Below, in pieces: positions 1 through 7,984 of a stretch of 64,000 bases of DNA. The notes below the pieces were generated by a model, which did no database searches, was not told the origin of the DNA, and saw nothing but the letters and a program-made list of their open reading frames with translations. Position 1 is the first letter of the stretch. Each line of letters starts with the position of its first letter. Both the position numbers and the translations under genes were made by a program. The stretch is from Pseudomonadota bacterium. Lineage in GTDB: Bacteria > Pseudomonadota > Gammaproteobacteria > Burkholderiales > Burkholderiaceae_E. The stretch spans positions 1 through 64,000 of the forward strand of contig CAUJHG010000039.1 in NCBI GenBank assembly GCA_963204785.1. Direction: 5' to 3'.

Positions 1-1
1 G

Positions 2-262
2 GCCTCGATGCTTCCCACCCTGCTGGACACCTCGACCAGCGAAGCCCTGCGCTCGATCGAGCTGGCGCCGGAGGCGGTCGCGGCGGTGCTCGACCGAAGC
101 GGCCCCTGGTTCGACTACCTGGAGCTGACCCAGACCCTGGACCGGCACGACCTGGAGCTTGCCGAGGTGCTCGCACTGCCCTTCGGTGGACTGCCCAGGG
201 TGCTCGAGCTCTCCGAGCAGGCGTGGGCCTGGACGGCCGGGCAGGATCCCGGCACCGGCTGA
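2..262 (+). CDS. C-terminal fragment of a probable EAL/HDOD signalling protein
   Basis: This reading frame is open from the left edge of the window, so only the last 86 residues of a longer protein are visible. The segment begins ASMLPTLLDTSTSEALRSIE and continues with leucine-rich helices of the kind found at the end of YuxH-type proteins, where an EAL domain is followed by an HDOD domain. In that family the protein is a cyclic-di-GMP-related signalling protein, often with a degenerate EAL domain. The assignment rests on resemblance of this tail alone; no catalytic motif lies inside the window. An ATG at 8 could be mistaken for a start, but the frame is open before it. The next gene follows about 100 bases downstream on the same strand. 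Confidence 0.5.
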   Translation, partial: ASMLPTLLDTSTSEALRSIELAPEAVAAVLDRSGPWFDYLELTQTLDRHDLELAEVLALPFGGLPRVLELSEQAWAWTAGQDPGTG

Positions 263-366
263 GCCGCCGGCGCATCCGTTACGCTCGCTCGCAAGCCCGG
301 GCGTCGGCGGGCGCTGAACTCCACCTTGCGCAGGCCTCGCCGACCCCCACCTGCTACCGATCCCCG

Positions 367-783
367 ATGATGCAGACACCGATTCGCAGCCGCTCGACCC
401 CGCGCTGGCTCTACTGGCTGGTGCAGGCCGCCTGCGCCTACCTGCTGTTCTTCGAGGCCATCGGCATCGTCGACGTGCTTTCGCACCGGGAGGAGCTTGC
501 GCAGATGGTGCCCGGCGGCTATGGGGCGCGCCTGTTCATGCGCCCCTTCGTTTTCAGCGCACTCGTGCTCTACGCGTGGATCCGGCTCTTTCGACGCGAA
601 CGGGAAGGCGCACGCGTGGCTGCGCTGCTGGCCGCGATCACGCTGGGGCTCTCCGCGCTGGTGATGTGGCTCAACGGCCTGGTCAGCGACATGCACTACC
701 CGACCTGGCTCACCCGCGGCTACCCGCTGGCGGCGCTGGTGTTCATGGTCTACGTGATCCGCGGCAGGGACGGGCGCGACTAG
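367..783 (+). CDS. Small four-helix membrane protein of unknown function
   Basis: The protein has 138 residues and four hydrophobic stretches: about 14-32 (YWLVQAACAYLLFFEAIGIV), 57-70, 80-98 and 117-131. A short basic linker (RLFRREREGAR) after the second helix suggests a cytoplasmic loop. Two adjacent ATG codons at 367 and 370 could start it; an upstream in-frame start at 223 would place a GC-rich non-membrane extension in front and overlap the previous gene, so I prefer 367. No clear ribosome-binding site is visible. I do not recognise the family. It stands alone between the signalling-protein fragment and aspA, about 230 bases before the latter. Confidence 0.65.
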   Translation: MMQTPIRSRSTPRWLYWLVQAACAYLLFFEAIGIVDVLSHREELAQMVPGGYGARLFMRPFVFSALVLYAWIRLFRREREGARVAALLAAITLGLSALVMWLNGLVSDMHYPTWLTRGYPLAALVFMVYVIRGRDGRD

Positions 784-832
784 CCTGTCCTTCCCGGCTT
801 GCGCACCGCACCCGGGGCGCAGGACGACCGCT

Positions 833-870
833 GCAGGCCGATCCGCAGCAGGCCGATCCGCAGCAGGCCG
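833..870. repeat. 15-bp tandem repeat, 2.5 copies
   Basis: The unit GCAGGCCGATCCGCA occurs at 833-847 and 848-862, with a partial third copy at 863-870. It lies in the 228-base non-coding gap between the small membrane protein and aspA. The copies are identical. Nothing shows that it is a binding site; slippage-prone low-complexity DNA explains it equally well. Confidence 0.8.
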
Positions 871-1011
871 GCGCCGTGACCGATCCCGCGAGCGAGGGTA
901 GAGTGCGCACCACGCGCGCGACGGGGCCATCAACGGACTGCCCGCAAGACACCCCGGCGCGCACCGCTGCACATCATCCCCAACCCGCTTCGGAACCGGA
1001 TTGAACGACCC

Positions 1012-2445
1012 ATGGATTCACCCCTCGATTCACCCCTCACCCGCATCGAACACGACCTGCTCGGCGATCGCGCCGTTCCCACCAGCGCCTACTACGGCGT
1101 GCACACGCTGCGCGCGCTCGAGAACTTCCCGATCACCCACACGCCGATCTCGATCTACCCCGAGCTGATCCGCGCGCTCGCCTGCATCAAGCAGGCGGCA
1201 GCGATGGCCAACAACGAGCTGGGCCTGCTCGACGACGCGCGCACCCGGGCCATCGTGCGCGCCTGCGAGGAGGTGCGCGAAGGCAGCCTGCACGACCAGT
1301 TCGTGGTCGACGTGATCCAGGGCGGCGCCGGCACTTCGACCAACATGAACGCCAACGAGGTGATCTGCAACCGCGCGCTGGAGCTGATGGGGCGCGCGCG
1401 CGGCGACTACTGCGCGCTGCACCCGATCGACCACGTCAACATGAGCCAGAGCACCAACGACGTCTACCCGACGGCGCTCAAGCTCGCCACCTGGTTCGGG
1501 ATCGAGGGGCTGCTCGACGCGATGCAGACGCTGCGCCTGGCCTTCGCCGACAAGGCCACGGAGTTCGCCGACGTGCTGAAGATGGGGCGCACCCAGCTGC
1601 AGGACGCGGTCCCGATGACGCTCGGCCAGGAGTTCAACACCTACGCGACGATGCTCGGCGAGGACCAGCAGCGCCTGCGCGAGGCGGCCGACCTGATCCG
1701 CGAGATCAACCTCGGCGCCACGGCGATCGGCACCGGCATCACCGCCCACCCGGACTACGCGGCGCTCGTGTGCCGAAGGCTCTCGGAGGTCTCCGGCGTG
1801 CAGCTGATCACCGCCCCCGATCTGATCGAGGCGACCCAGGACTGCGGCGCCTTCGTGCAGGTCTCGGGGGTGCTCAAGCGGGTCGCGGTCAAGCTCTCGA
1901 AGACCTGCCACGACCTGCGGCTGCTCTCGTCGGGCCCGCGCGCCGGGCTCAACGAGATCGCCCTGCCGCCGATGCAGGCCGGCTCCTCGATCATGCCCGG
2001 CAAGGTCAACCCGGTGATCCCGGAGGTCGTCAACCAGATCGCCTACGAGGTGATCGGCAACGACGTCACGATCACCTACGCGGCCGAGGCCGGACAGCTG
2101 CAGCTCAACGCCTTCGAGCCGATCATCGCGCACAGCCTGTTCAAGAGCGTCACGCACCTGCGCAACGGCTGCCTGACGCTCACCGAGCGCTGCGTGCGCG
2201 GCATCAGCGCCAATCGCGAGCGGCTGCGCGAGATCGTCGAGAACTCGATCGGCACGGTCACCGCGCTGAACCCGTACATCGGCTACGCCAACGCGAGCGC
2301 GGTCGCCGCCGAGGCGCACGCAAGCGGCCGCTCGGTGCGTGCGATCGTGCTCGAGCGCGCGCTGATGTCCTCGGAGGACTTCGACCGGGTGATGCAGCCG
2401 GACCAGCTGACCCGGCCGCAGCCGATCCCCGGCCGCGCGGCCTGA
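1012..2445 (+). CDS. aspA: Aspartate ammonia-lyase
   Basis: Aspartate ammonia-lyase reversibly splits L-aspartate into fumarate and ammonia. The protein has 477 residues, against 478 for the E. coli enzyme. The fumarase/aspartase signature GSSIMPGKVNPVIPEVVNQ is intact, preceded by GRTQLQDAVPMTLGQE, and the catalytic-loop region with SSIMPGKVN is complete. The later stretch AAEAGQLQLNAFEPII matches aspartases better than class II fumarases, which is why I call aspA and not fumC. The start ATG at 1012 has no strong ribosome-binding site. A nitrogen-catabolic role fits the nitrilase and deaminases elsewhere in the window. It converges on the binding-protein gene at 2516. Confidence 0.9.
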   Translation: MDSPLDSPLTRIEHDLLGDRAVPTSAYYGVHTLRALENFPITHTPISIYPELIRALACIKQAAAMANNELGLLDDARTRAIVRACEEVREGSLHDQFVVDVIQGGAGTSTNMNANEVICNRALELMGRARGDYCALHPIDHVNMSQSTNDVYPTALKLATWFGIEGLLDAMQTLRLAFADKATEFADVLKMGRTQLQDAVPMTLGQEFNTYATMLGEDQQRLREAADLIREINLGATAIGTGITAHPDYAALVCRRLSEVSGVQLITAPDLIEATQDCGAFVQVSGVLKRVAVKLSKTCHDLRLLSSGPRAGLNEIALPPMQAGSSIMPGKVNPVIPEVVNQIAYEVIGNDVTITYAAEAGQLQLNAFEPIIAHSLFKSVTHLRNGCLTLTERCVRGISANRERLREIVENSIGTVTALNPYIGYANASAVAAEAHASGRSVRAIVLERALMSSEDFDRVMQPDQLTRPQPIPGRAA

Positions 2446-2465
2446 GGACCGGGCATCAGGCGCCC

Positions 2466-2496
2466 CCTGGGCCCGGAGCCCTGCCCCGGACCCAGG
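2466..2496. terminator. Hairpin between convergent aspA and binding-protein genes
   Basis: The arms CCTGGG (2466-2471) and CCCAGG (2491-2496), extended inward by CCGG on both sides across one mismatch, can form a stem of about ten pairs with a nine-base loop. It sits in the 70-base gap between two convergent stop codons, so it could serve both genes. No T-run follows on either strand, so termination is inferred from position only. Confidence 0.4.
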
Positions 2497-2515
2497 TCGG
2501 CGCCGCCGGCCCGGA

Positions 2516-4210
2516 TCAGTAGCCCATCTTCTTCTTGAGCTCCTGGTCGACCCAGATGCGTGCGTAGACCGGCCCCCACCAGAAGCCGCCGGCGTAGATC
2601 TCGCCCGCGTAGTTCTTCACCCACGGCCACCAGGCCGCGTAGGTGTAGGGCGTGGGCAGGAAGATGTAGGGCGCCTTGTCCAGGATCTCGCGGGTCATCT
2701 CGCGGACCATGCGCTGGCGCGTCGGCTCGTCACGCTCGCGGAACATCGCCTGCATCTTCTTCTCGAACTCCGGGTCGTTCCACTTCGAGTTGTTGTTGTA
2801 CTGGCCGACCATGAAGTTCTTGCGCAGGCCGCTGGTGGGCCCTCCGTGCGAGTTCGTGTAGGCCATGCCCGGGTGGTTCTTGCCCGCGCGCATCAGCGAG
2901 AAGAAGGCGCCCTGCTCGAGCGGCTCGAGCTCCATCTTCACGCCCACCTTGGCCAGGTAGGCGGCCACCATCGGCGCCAGGTCCATCAGCACCGGGTCGC
3001 AGGCGCAGATGTGCGCCTTGAACGAGAAGCCGTTCGGATGGCCGGCCTCGGCGAGCAGCTTCTTCGCCTTGTCAGGGTTGTAGGTGTAGAGCTCCTTGAT
3101 CGACTCGGGCATCGCCGACAGCGGCTCGAAGTAGGCGCCGTAGTCCGGGTGCTGAGGGTAGGCGAAGAGCTCGGCATTGCCGCCGTAGAAGCTGGTGATG
3201 ATCTCCTGCTTGTTCACCGCCATGTTCAGCGCCCGGCGCACGCGCACGTCGTCGAAGGGCTTGGTGTCGGTGCGCATCGCGATGTAGCTCGACCCGTGCG
3301 CCAGCCAGCGCGCCCACTTGAGCTGCGGCGCGCTCTTCTTCAGCTCCTCGTGCGCGGTCCAGCTGATCGCCTGCAGCAGGTCGATCTTGGCGGTGCGCAG
3401 CGCCGTGTAGCGCGTGGCCTCGTCCTTCAGGATGCGGATGCTGAGCTTGTCGACGAAGGGCAGCTTGTACTCGGTGCCGCCGATCTTCTGCTTGCCCCAG
3501 TACAGCGGGTTCTTCACGTAGTTCTGCGAGTTGCCGTTGACGTACTCGCTGAGCATGAACGGGCCGCTGCCGTTGGCGTTCTTCCAGTCGCTGATGCCCG
3601 CGTCGACCACCTCCTTCGGGTAGACCGACGAGTACACGCCGCCGCCGAGCCGGAAGTTCCAGTCCTCGTGGAAGTGCTTGAAGGTGATCACCACGGTGTA
3701 CTTGTCCGGGCCCTCGACCTTGTCGACGTAGTCGACGAACTCCGGATAGCGCTTGGCGCTCGTGAGCAGGCGGTTGTAGCTGTAGACAACGTCGGCCGAG
3801 GTGAGCTCGCGCGAGGCCATCACGCCGGGCTTGGCCGGGAACATCACGCCCTTGCGCAACTGCACCTCGAGGCGCAGCGGGTTCTCCAGCCACTTCCAGG
3901 TCTCGGCCAGGTCGCCGACGACCGCATCCGAGGGCAGGAAGGAATCCGACTTGAACAGGTAGGGCCCGCCCTGGGCCTTCGACTTGGAGAAGTCCGCGCC
4001 GAACAGCCGGTCGTAGTACAGGCCGGCGTCCTGTGCCGTCTTGTAGTTCCAGTCCGCCGGATCCCAGGACAGCGGCGCCAGCGTCGGCGTGTTCGTGCCG
4101 ATCGACAGCGAGCCGCCGTACTGAGGTTTCTCCTGCGCCTGCGCCACGCCGCCGAAGGCGGCGATGGTCAGCGCGCTGCAGGCCCATCTGGTCCATCTGG
4201 ACACGAGCAT
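2516..4210 (-). CDS. ABC transporter substrate-binding protein, family 5 (peptide/opine/nickel type)
   Basis: This is a 564-residue periplasmic binding protein of the SBP_bac_5 family (OppA/DppA type). The N-terminus has a typical signal peptide, basic then hydrophobic, ending near AFGGVAQAQE. Family features include the region PLRLEVQLRKGVMF followed by LTSADVVYSYNRL, and the late block NKQEIITSFYGG / AGHPNGFSFK. The start at 4210 is chosen because AGGAGAGCACG stands in front of it and it begins exactly at the signal peptide; longer frames upstream are GC-rich noise. No permease or ATPase gene is adjacent, so it is an orphan. It is divergent from a nitrilase across 329 bases, which suggests, without proving, a nitrile, amide or small-peptide ligand. 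Confidence 0.88.
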   Translation of the reverse strand: MLVSRWTRWACSALTIAAFGGVAQAQEKPQYGGSLSIGTNTPTLAPLSWDPADWNYKTAQDAGLYYDRLFGADFSKSKAQGGPYLFKSDSFLPSDAVVGDLAETWKWLENPLRLEVQLRKGVMFPAKPGVMASRELTSADVVYSYNRLLTSAKRYPEFVDYVDKVEGPDKYTVVITFKHFHEDWNFRLGGGVYSSVYPKEVVDAGISDWKNANGSGPFMLSEYVNGNSQNYVKNPLYWGKQKIGGTEYKLPFVDKLSIRILKDEATRYTALRTAKIDLLQAISWTAHEELKKSAPQLKWARWLAHGSSYIAMRTDTKPFDDVRVRRALNMAVNKQEIITSFYGGNAELFAYPQHPDYGAYFEPLSAMPESIKELYTYNPDKAKKLLAEAGHPNGFSFKAHICACDPVLMDLAPMVAAYLAKVGVKMELEPLEQGAFFSLMRAGKNHPGMAYTNSHGGPTSGLRKNFMVGQYNNNSKWNDPEFEKKMQAMFRERDEPTRQRMVREMTREILDKAPYIFLPTPYTYAAWWPWVKNYAGEIYAGGFWWGPVYARIWVDQELKKKMGY

Positions 4211-4539
4211 CGTGCTCTCCTCTTGTGTCGGATCGGAGGCAGTGCTCGACATCTGCGCGCCAGCCGCCCGGATTCGTCGAAGCGGAGCCGACGGGCCGAT
4301 CAGGCCCCGCTCCTCGCAACTGCAGGCCGGCTCTCGCGGGACGCATTCGTCCGCGCCGCACCCCGCTCCTGCGCGCGGGGCCCGGCCTGCTGCGCCAGCA
4401 TAGGAAGTCCCCGGGGCACCAGCAAAGCCCGGGAATACCCGAGAAACGGCGCCTCGCAGCCTGATGCAGGCGCTTGCGCGCCGGAATCCGGAAGGCGATG
4501 CTTGCGCGAGGTCCATCCCCACCGGCAGGAGAGCGCGCA
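4211..4539. promoter_or_regulatory. Divergent intergenic region, binding protein / nitrilase
   Basis: This 329-base gap must hold promoters for two divergently read genes. The nine-base string GCTTGCGCG occurs twice (4472-4480 and 4500-4508), 28 bases apart, upstream of the nitrilase, and could be a direct-repeat operator. A purine-rich ribosome-binding site AGGAGA (4527-4532) lies seven bases before the nitrilase start. No convincing -35/-10 pair was recognised and no regulator gene is adjacent. Confidence 0.35.
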
Positions 4540-5508
4540 ATGGAAAGGAAGTTCAAGGCAGCGGCAGTGATCGCCTCGCCCCATGTGTTCGATCTGGATC
4601 GCACCGTCGACAAGTGCTGCGCGATCGTCGACGAGGCCGCAGCCCAGGGCGCGCGGCTGATCGCGTTTCCCGAGACCTTCCTCCCGATGTACCCGTGGTG
4701 GATCTGGATGGCGGTGGACAACGTGCGGCGCGGCCAGCTCTACAGGCGGCTCTACGACCAGTCGGTCGACCTCGACGGGCCTGCGCTTCAGCGCCTGGCC
4801 GCGCGCGCAGCCAGGCACGGCGTGTTCCTCGCGGTCGGCATCAACGAGCGCGACGGCGGCACGATCTACAACTCGCAGGTGTTCATCGACGACGCCGGGC
4901 AGATCATCGGCTGTCGCCGCAAGCTCGTCCCCACCGGCGAGGAGCGCACCGTCTGGGGCCGCGGCTACGGCAACGACCTCTTCGTGCTGCAGACCCCGCT
5001 GGGTCGGCTGGGCGGGCTGATCTGCTACGAGAACATGATGGCGCTGTCGCGCTACGCGCTCTACAGCATGGGCGAGCAGGTCCACATCGCGAACTGGCCG
5101 GGCAACGAACTGAAGAGCCAGCCGCGCGACCGCACGCAGGTCATCCAGCTCACCTCGCAGTTCGCCGCGCTGGAAGGACAGATGTTCGTCATCGCCTCGT
5201 CCTCGTGCATCGGCCAGGAGGAGGTCGAGTTCTACCGGGAGCTCGACCCGGCGATGGGCGCGAGCATGACGACCGGCGGCGGGGTCGCAGCGATCTACTC
5301 CCCGTTCGGCAGCGCGGTCTCCGAGCCGATCATCGGCCAGGAGGGGATCTGCTATGGCGAGATCGACCTGGGCCTGATCAGCGAAGCCAAGCACCTGATC
5401 GACTGCGTCGGGCACTACGCGCGCCCGGACGTCACACGCCTGGTGTTCGACGCGAGCAGCAGGAGCCCGCTGGTCCGGGCGCCGGCAGCGGGTGCGTCCG
5501 GGGGCTAG
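4540..5508 (+). CDS. Nitrilase / carbon-nitrogen hydrolase
   Basis: The 322-residue protein belongs to the nitrilase superfamily, which hydrolyses nitriles to acids and ammonia through a Glu-Lys-Cys triad. All three residues are visible: Glu45 in FPETFLPMYPWW, Lys128 in CRRKLVPTGEERTVWG and Cys162 in GLICYENMM. The YPWW and CYENMM contexts are those of branch-1 nitrilases (EC 3.5.5.1) and cyanide hydratases, not amidases. The start at 4540 follows AGGAGA with good spacing; a longer frame from 4474 lacks such a site. Its substrate cannot be told from sequence. It is divergent from an orphan ABC binding protein, and its TAG stop shares bases with the stop of the convergent cytochrome gene. Confidence 0.88.
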   Translation: MERKFKAAAVIASPHVFDLDRTVDKCCAIVDEAAAQGARLIAFPETFLPMYPWWIWMAVDNVRRGQLYRRLYDQSVDLDGPALQRLAARAARHGVFLAVGINERDGGTIYNSQVFIDDAGQIIGCRRKLVPTGEERTVWGRGYGNDLFVLQTPLGRLGGLICYENMMALSRYALYSMGEQVHIANWPGNELKSQPRDRTQVIQLTSQFAALEGQMFVIASSSCIGQEEVEFYRELDPAMGASMTTGGGVAAIYSPFGSAVSEPIIGQEGICYGEIDLGLISEAKHLIDCVGHYARPDVTRLVFDASSRSPLVRAPAAGASGG

Positions 5509-6782
5509 CGGGCGCGCAGCACGTCCAGCGTCGACACCGGCGCCGCCGCGTTGCCCCAAGACTGGCGTACGAAAGTCGCCACGGCGGCGATCTCCGCGTC
5601 GCTCAGCAGCTCACCGTAGGGCGGCATCCCGAAGGGCCGCGGGTTGCCCGCCGTGGTCGGCGCGAAGCCCCCCTGGCGGATCACCTGGATCAGGTTGTTC
5701 GGCACCGTCATGGTGACTGCACGGTTGCCCGCCAGCGCCGGATAGATGCCCGCAGCGCCCTGGCCGCGCTCGCCGTGACAGGAGGCGCAGTGGCGCTCGT
5801 AGAGCGCGCCCCCGCGCGCGAAGGAATCGCCAGCGGCGGCCGCCGCCGGACGCGGCTGCGCCCCGCGCAGCGGGATCGACCCCAGATAGCGCGCCATCGC
5901 CGCCAGATCCGGGTCGCTCAGGTGCCGCGTGCTGTCGAAGACCACGTCGGCCATGGGACCGGACACCGACGCGTGCGCGGCGACGCCGTCGCGCAGCAGC
6001 GCGACCACCTGCTCGCGTGGCCAGTCCTGCACCCCCGCCTCCGCAGTCGAGGCGAGCGACGGCGCATACCAGGCCGAATCCGGCATCAGGCCCCCGGCGA
6101 GCTCGCCGTCCGCGGCGATCCCGCCCAGCGCGTTGCGCTTCGAATGGCAGGCTGCGCAGTGCCCGAGCCCGTCCACCAGGTACCTGCCCCGGTTCCACTC
6201 GTCGTCCTGCTGCGGCTGCGGCCGCCACGCGCCGGGCCGGAAGTACAGCGCGCGCCAGACCGCCAGCGCCGCCTGCGTGCCGTAGGGGAAGCGCAGCGCG
6301 TGGGGCGCGCTGGCCTGCGCGACTGCAGGCATCGAGCGCAGGTAGGCGTAGAGGGCGTCGGAGTCCTCCCGGGTCACCCGGGTGAAGCTCGGGTAGGGGA
6401 AGGCGGGATAGAGCAGCCGACCGTCCCGGGCCCGTCCGTTGTGCAGCGCGCGCCAGAACTCGTCGGCCGACCAGCCCCCGATGCCGGTCTCGGGATCGGG
6501 GGTTATGTTGGGGGCGACGACCACTCCGAACGGCGTGTCGACGCCGCGCCCGCCGGCCAGCGGCGCGCCCCCCGTCGCGGTGTGACAGCCGATGCAGTTG
6601 CCCGCCCGCGCCAGGTAGGCGCCGCGTTCCACCTGCTCCCGAGGCGGCGGCCCCTCGGGCACGGACCGATCGACCGGCGCCTCGCCGCGCAGGTTCAGCC
6701 AGGCCAGCAGCGCGCCGGCAAGCAGCACCGCCGCCGCTGCAGCGAACGCGATCGCCCAGGCGCCACGACTCGCGCGCATCAC
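5505..6782 (-). CDS. Triheme membrane-anchored cytochrome c (alcohol/gluconate dehydrogenase subunit type)
   Basis: The protein has about 425 residues with three CxxCH haem sites, Cys63-His67 (CIGCH), Cys209-His213 (CAACH) and Cys332-His336 (CASCH). It carries an N-terminal hydrophobic segment (about 9-30) that can act as an export signal or membrane anchor. This layout matches the cytochrome subunit of membrane-bound alcohol, aldehyde or gluconate dehydrogenases, which pass electrons to quinone or terminal oxidase. No dehydrogenase subunit lies beside it, so its partner is unknown. Translation may begin at GTG 6782, which overlaps the upstream stop as GTGA, or at the next codon, ATG 6779. 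It is the second gene of a two-cytochrome operon. Confidence 0.87.
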   Translation of the reverse strand: MMRASRGAWAIAFAAAAAVLLAGALLAWLNLRGEAPVDRSVPEGPPPREQVERGAYLARAGNCIGCHTATGGAPLAGGRGVDTPFGVVVAPNITPDPETGIGGWSADEFWRALHNGRARDGRLLYPAFPYPSFTRVTREDSDALYAYLRSMPAVAQASAPHALRFPYGTQAALAVWRALYFRPGAWRPQPQQDDEWNRGRYLVDGLGHCAACHSKRNALGGIAADGELAGGLMPDSAWYAPSLASTAEAGVQDWPREQVVALLRDGVAAHASVSGPMADVVFDSTRHLSDPDLAAMARYLGSIPLRGAQPRPAAAAAGDSFARGGALYERHCASCHGERGQGAAGIYPALAGNRAVTMTVPNNLIQVIRQGGFAPTTAGNPRPFGMPPYGELLSDAEIAAVATFVRQSWGNAAAPVSTLDVLRAR

Positions 6783-7510
6783 GGCTCACCGCTCCCGCAG
6801 CGCATCGGCAGCGGCTGAGTGGCGCCGGCCTCGGGCCGCGTGCCCAGGGGCAGCGTCTGCGCCGACAGCCAGCGCGCGAGCGCACCCACCTCCTGCGCGC
6901 TCAGCCGTCGGGCGATCTCGGCCATGCAGTCCGGCGCCTTCGCCCGCCGCTGGCCGTTGCGCCAGGCGCCGAGCTGACCGATCAGGTAGTCCGCCGGCAG
7001 CGCCAGCAGCCCGGGCATCGCCGGCAGCCGCCCGGCCATCGCCGCCCCGTGGCAGGACACGCAGGCCGGGATCTGCCGGTCCTGCGCCCCCTCGAAGACC
7101 AGCGTGCGCGCCAGGCGCTGCTCGTCCGCCGACAGCCCGTGCGCCTGCGCCGGCGGATACGGAAGGTCGAGCGCCGCGAAGTGGCGCGCGATCTCGCGCA
7201 GGTAATCGTCGGACATGTGTCGGGTCAGGTGGTTCATCGCCCGGTTGTGGCGACGCCCGTCCCGGAAGTTTCCGAGCTGATTGAACAGGTAGCCCTCGGG
7301 CTTGCCCGCAATGCGCGGGAGATACCCGGTGCGGGTCGCCCTGCCCTCCTTGCCGTGGCACACGACGCAGGCCTGCATGCGCTGGGCCATGGTGTCCTCG
7401 ACCGCAGTCGGCGCCGGCGTCTGCGCCCAGGCTCTCGTGCACGGCGCAAGCGCCGCCAGGCCGATGGCGATCAGCCCCGCAAGCGCACTCATCAGGCCCG
7501 CTCGACGCAT
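6779..7510 (-). CDS. Diheme cytochrome c, c4-like
   Basis: This 243-residue exported protein has two class I cytochrome domains. Haem sites are CVVCH (Cys48-His52) and CVSCH (Cys150-His154). Candidate axial methionines include Met100 in RHMSDDYLREIA, in the position usual for cytochrome c4. A signal peptide covers about residues 1-30 and ends at RAWAQ. The start at 7510 has a strong purine-rich ribosome-binding site (GAGGGAGGGGG) in front; longer frames upstream do not. The stop overlaps the start of the triheme cytochrome, so the two are translated together. A role as soluble electron carrier between the triheme protein and a terminal oxidase is an inference. Confidence 0.87.
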   Translation of the reverse strand: MRRAGLMSALAGLIAIGLAALAPCTRAWAQTPAPTAVEDTMAQRMQACVVCHGKEGRATRTGYLPRIAGKPEGYLFNQLGNFRDGRRHNRAMNHLTRHMSDDYLREIARHFAALDLPYPPAQAHGLSADEQRLARTLVFEGAQDRQIPACVSCHGAAMAGRLPAMPGLLALPADYLIGQLGAWRNGQRRAKAPDCMAEIARRLSAQEVGALARWLSAQTLPLGTRPEAGATQPLPMRCGSGEP

Positions 7511-7984
7511 CCCCCTCCCTCTGGAGCGCCGGACACGCAGCACGGGCTCCCTGTTCCAGGCGCCAGCCCCCGTGCGCGCGACCAGGTCGCGCAACGAGGA
7601 CGGCGCCGCAGTTGCAGGGACCGAATCGTACAGCTTCGACAGCGGGCTTTGCGCATCCTGGCCACATCGCGCAGCGGCGCTGAGGCAGGTCGCTGACCGC
7701 GCCTCGGCAGCACACGGCGTCGGATCGATCCGCCTCGCCCGTTCCGCAAACCATCGATTCAGCCCCGCGATCGCGGCGAATCCACCGTTTCCCTGGCCTC
7801 GTCTCATGGTTTACCCGCAAGGCGCGCCGCTGCGCCGCCTTGTCACGATGGACGACCAACGCGACTATCCCCTCGTCGGCCGCTACCAGGTCATCCGCTG
7901 GCGCGGATGCAGCAGAACCTGGCCAGCGCCCACCGGCGCCCCGGCGCTCTGCCCGAAGATCACGACAGACAAGGAGAAGCACAC
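7511..7984. other. 474-base non-coding gap between divergent cytochrome and TRAP genes
   Basis: This interval separates the leftward cytochrome operon from the rightward TRAP transporter and must contain both promoters. I see no tRNA, no convincing small protein and no strong -35/-10 pair. The clearest signal is the ribosome-binding site AAGGAG at 7971-7976 just before the transporter start. Confidence 0.5.

Noticed and set aside
833-870. CRISPR-like repeats
   Set aside because: Only 2.5 tandem copies of 15 bases without spacers; no cas genes in the window.
2846-4570. 574-codon plus-strand frame opposite the ABC binding protein
   Set aside because: It is antisense to a gene with a clear signal peptide and family motifs; the translated sequence is low-complexity Arg/Val/Leu and has no recognisable domain.
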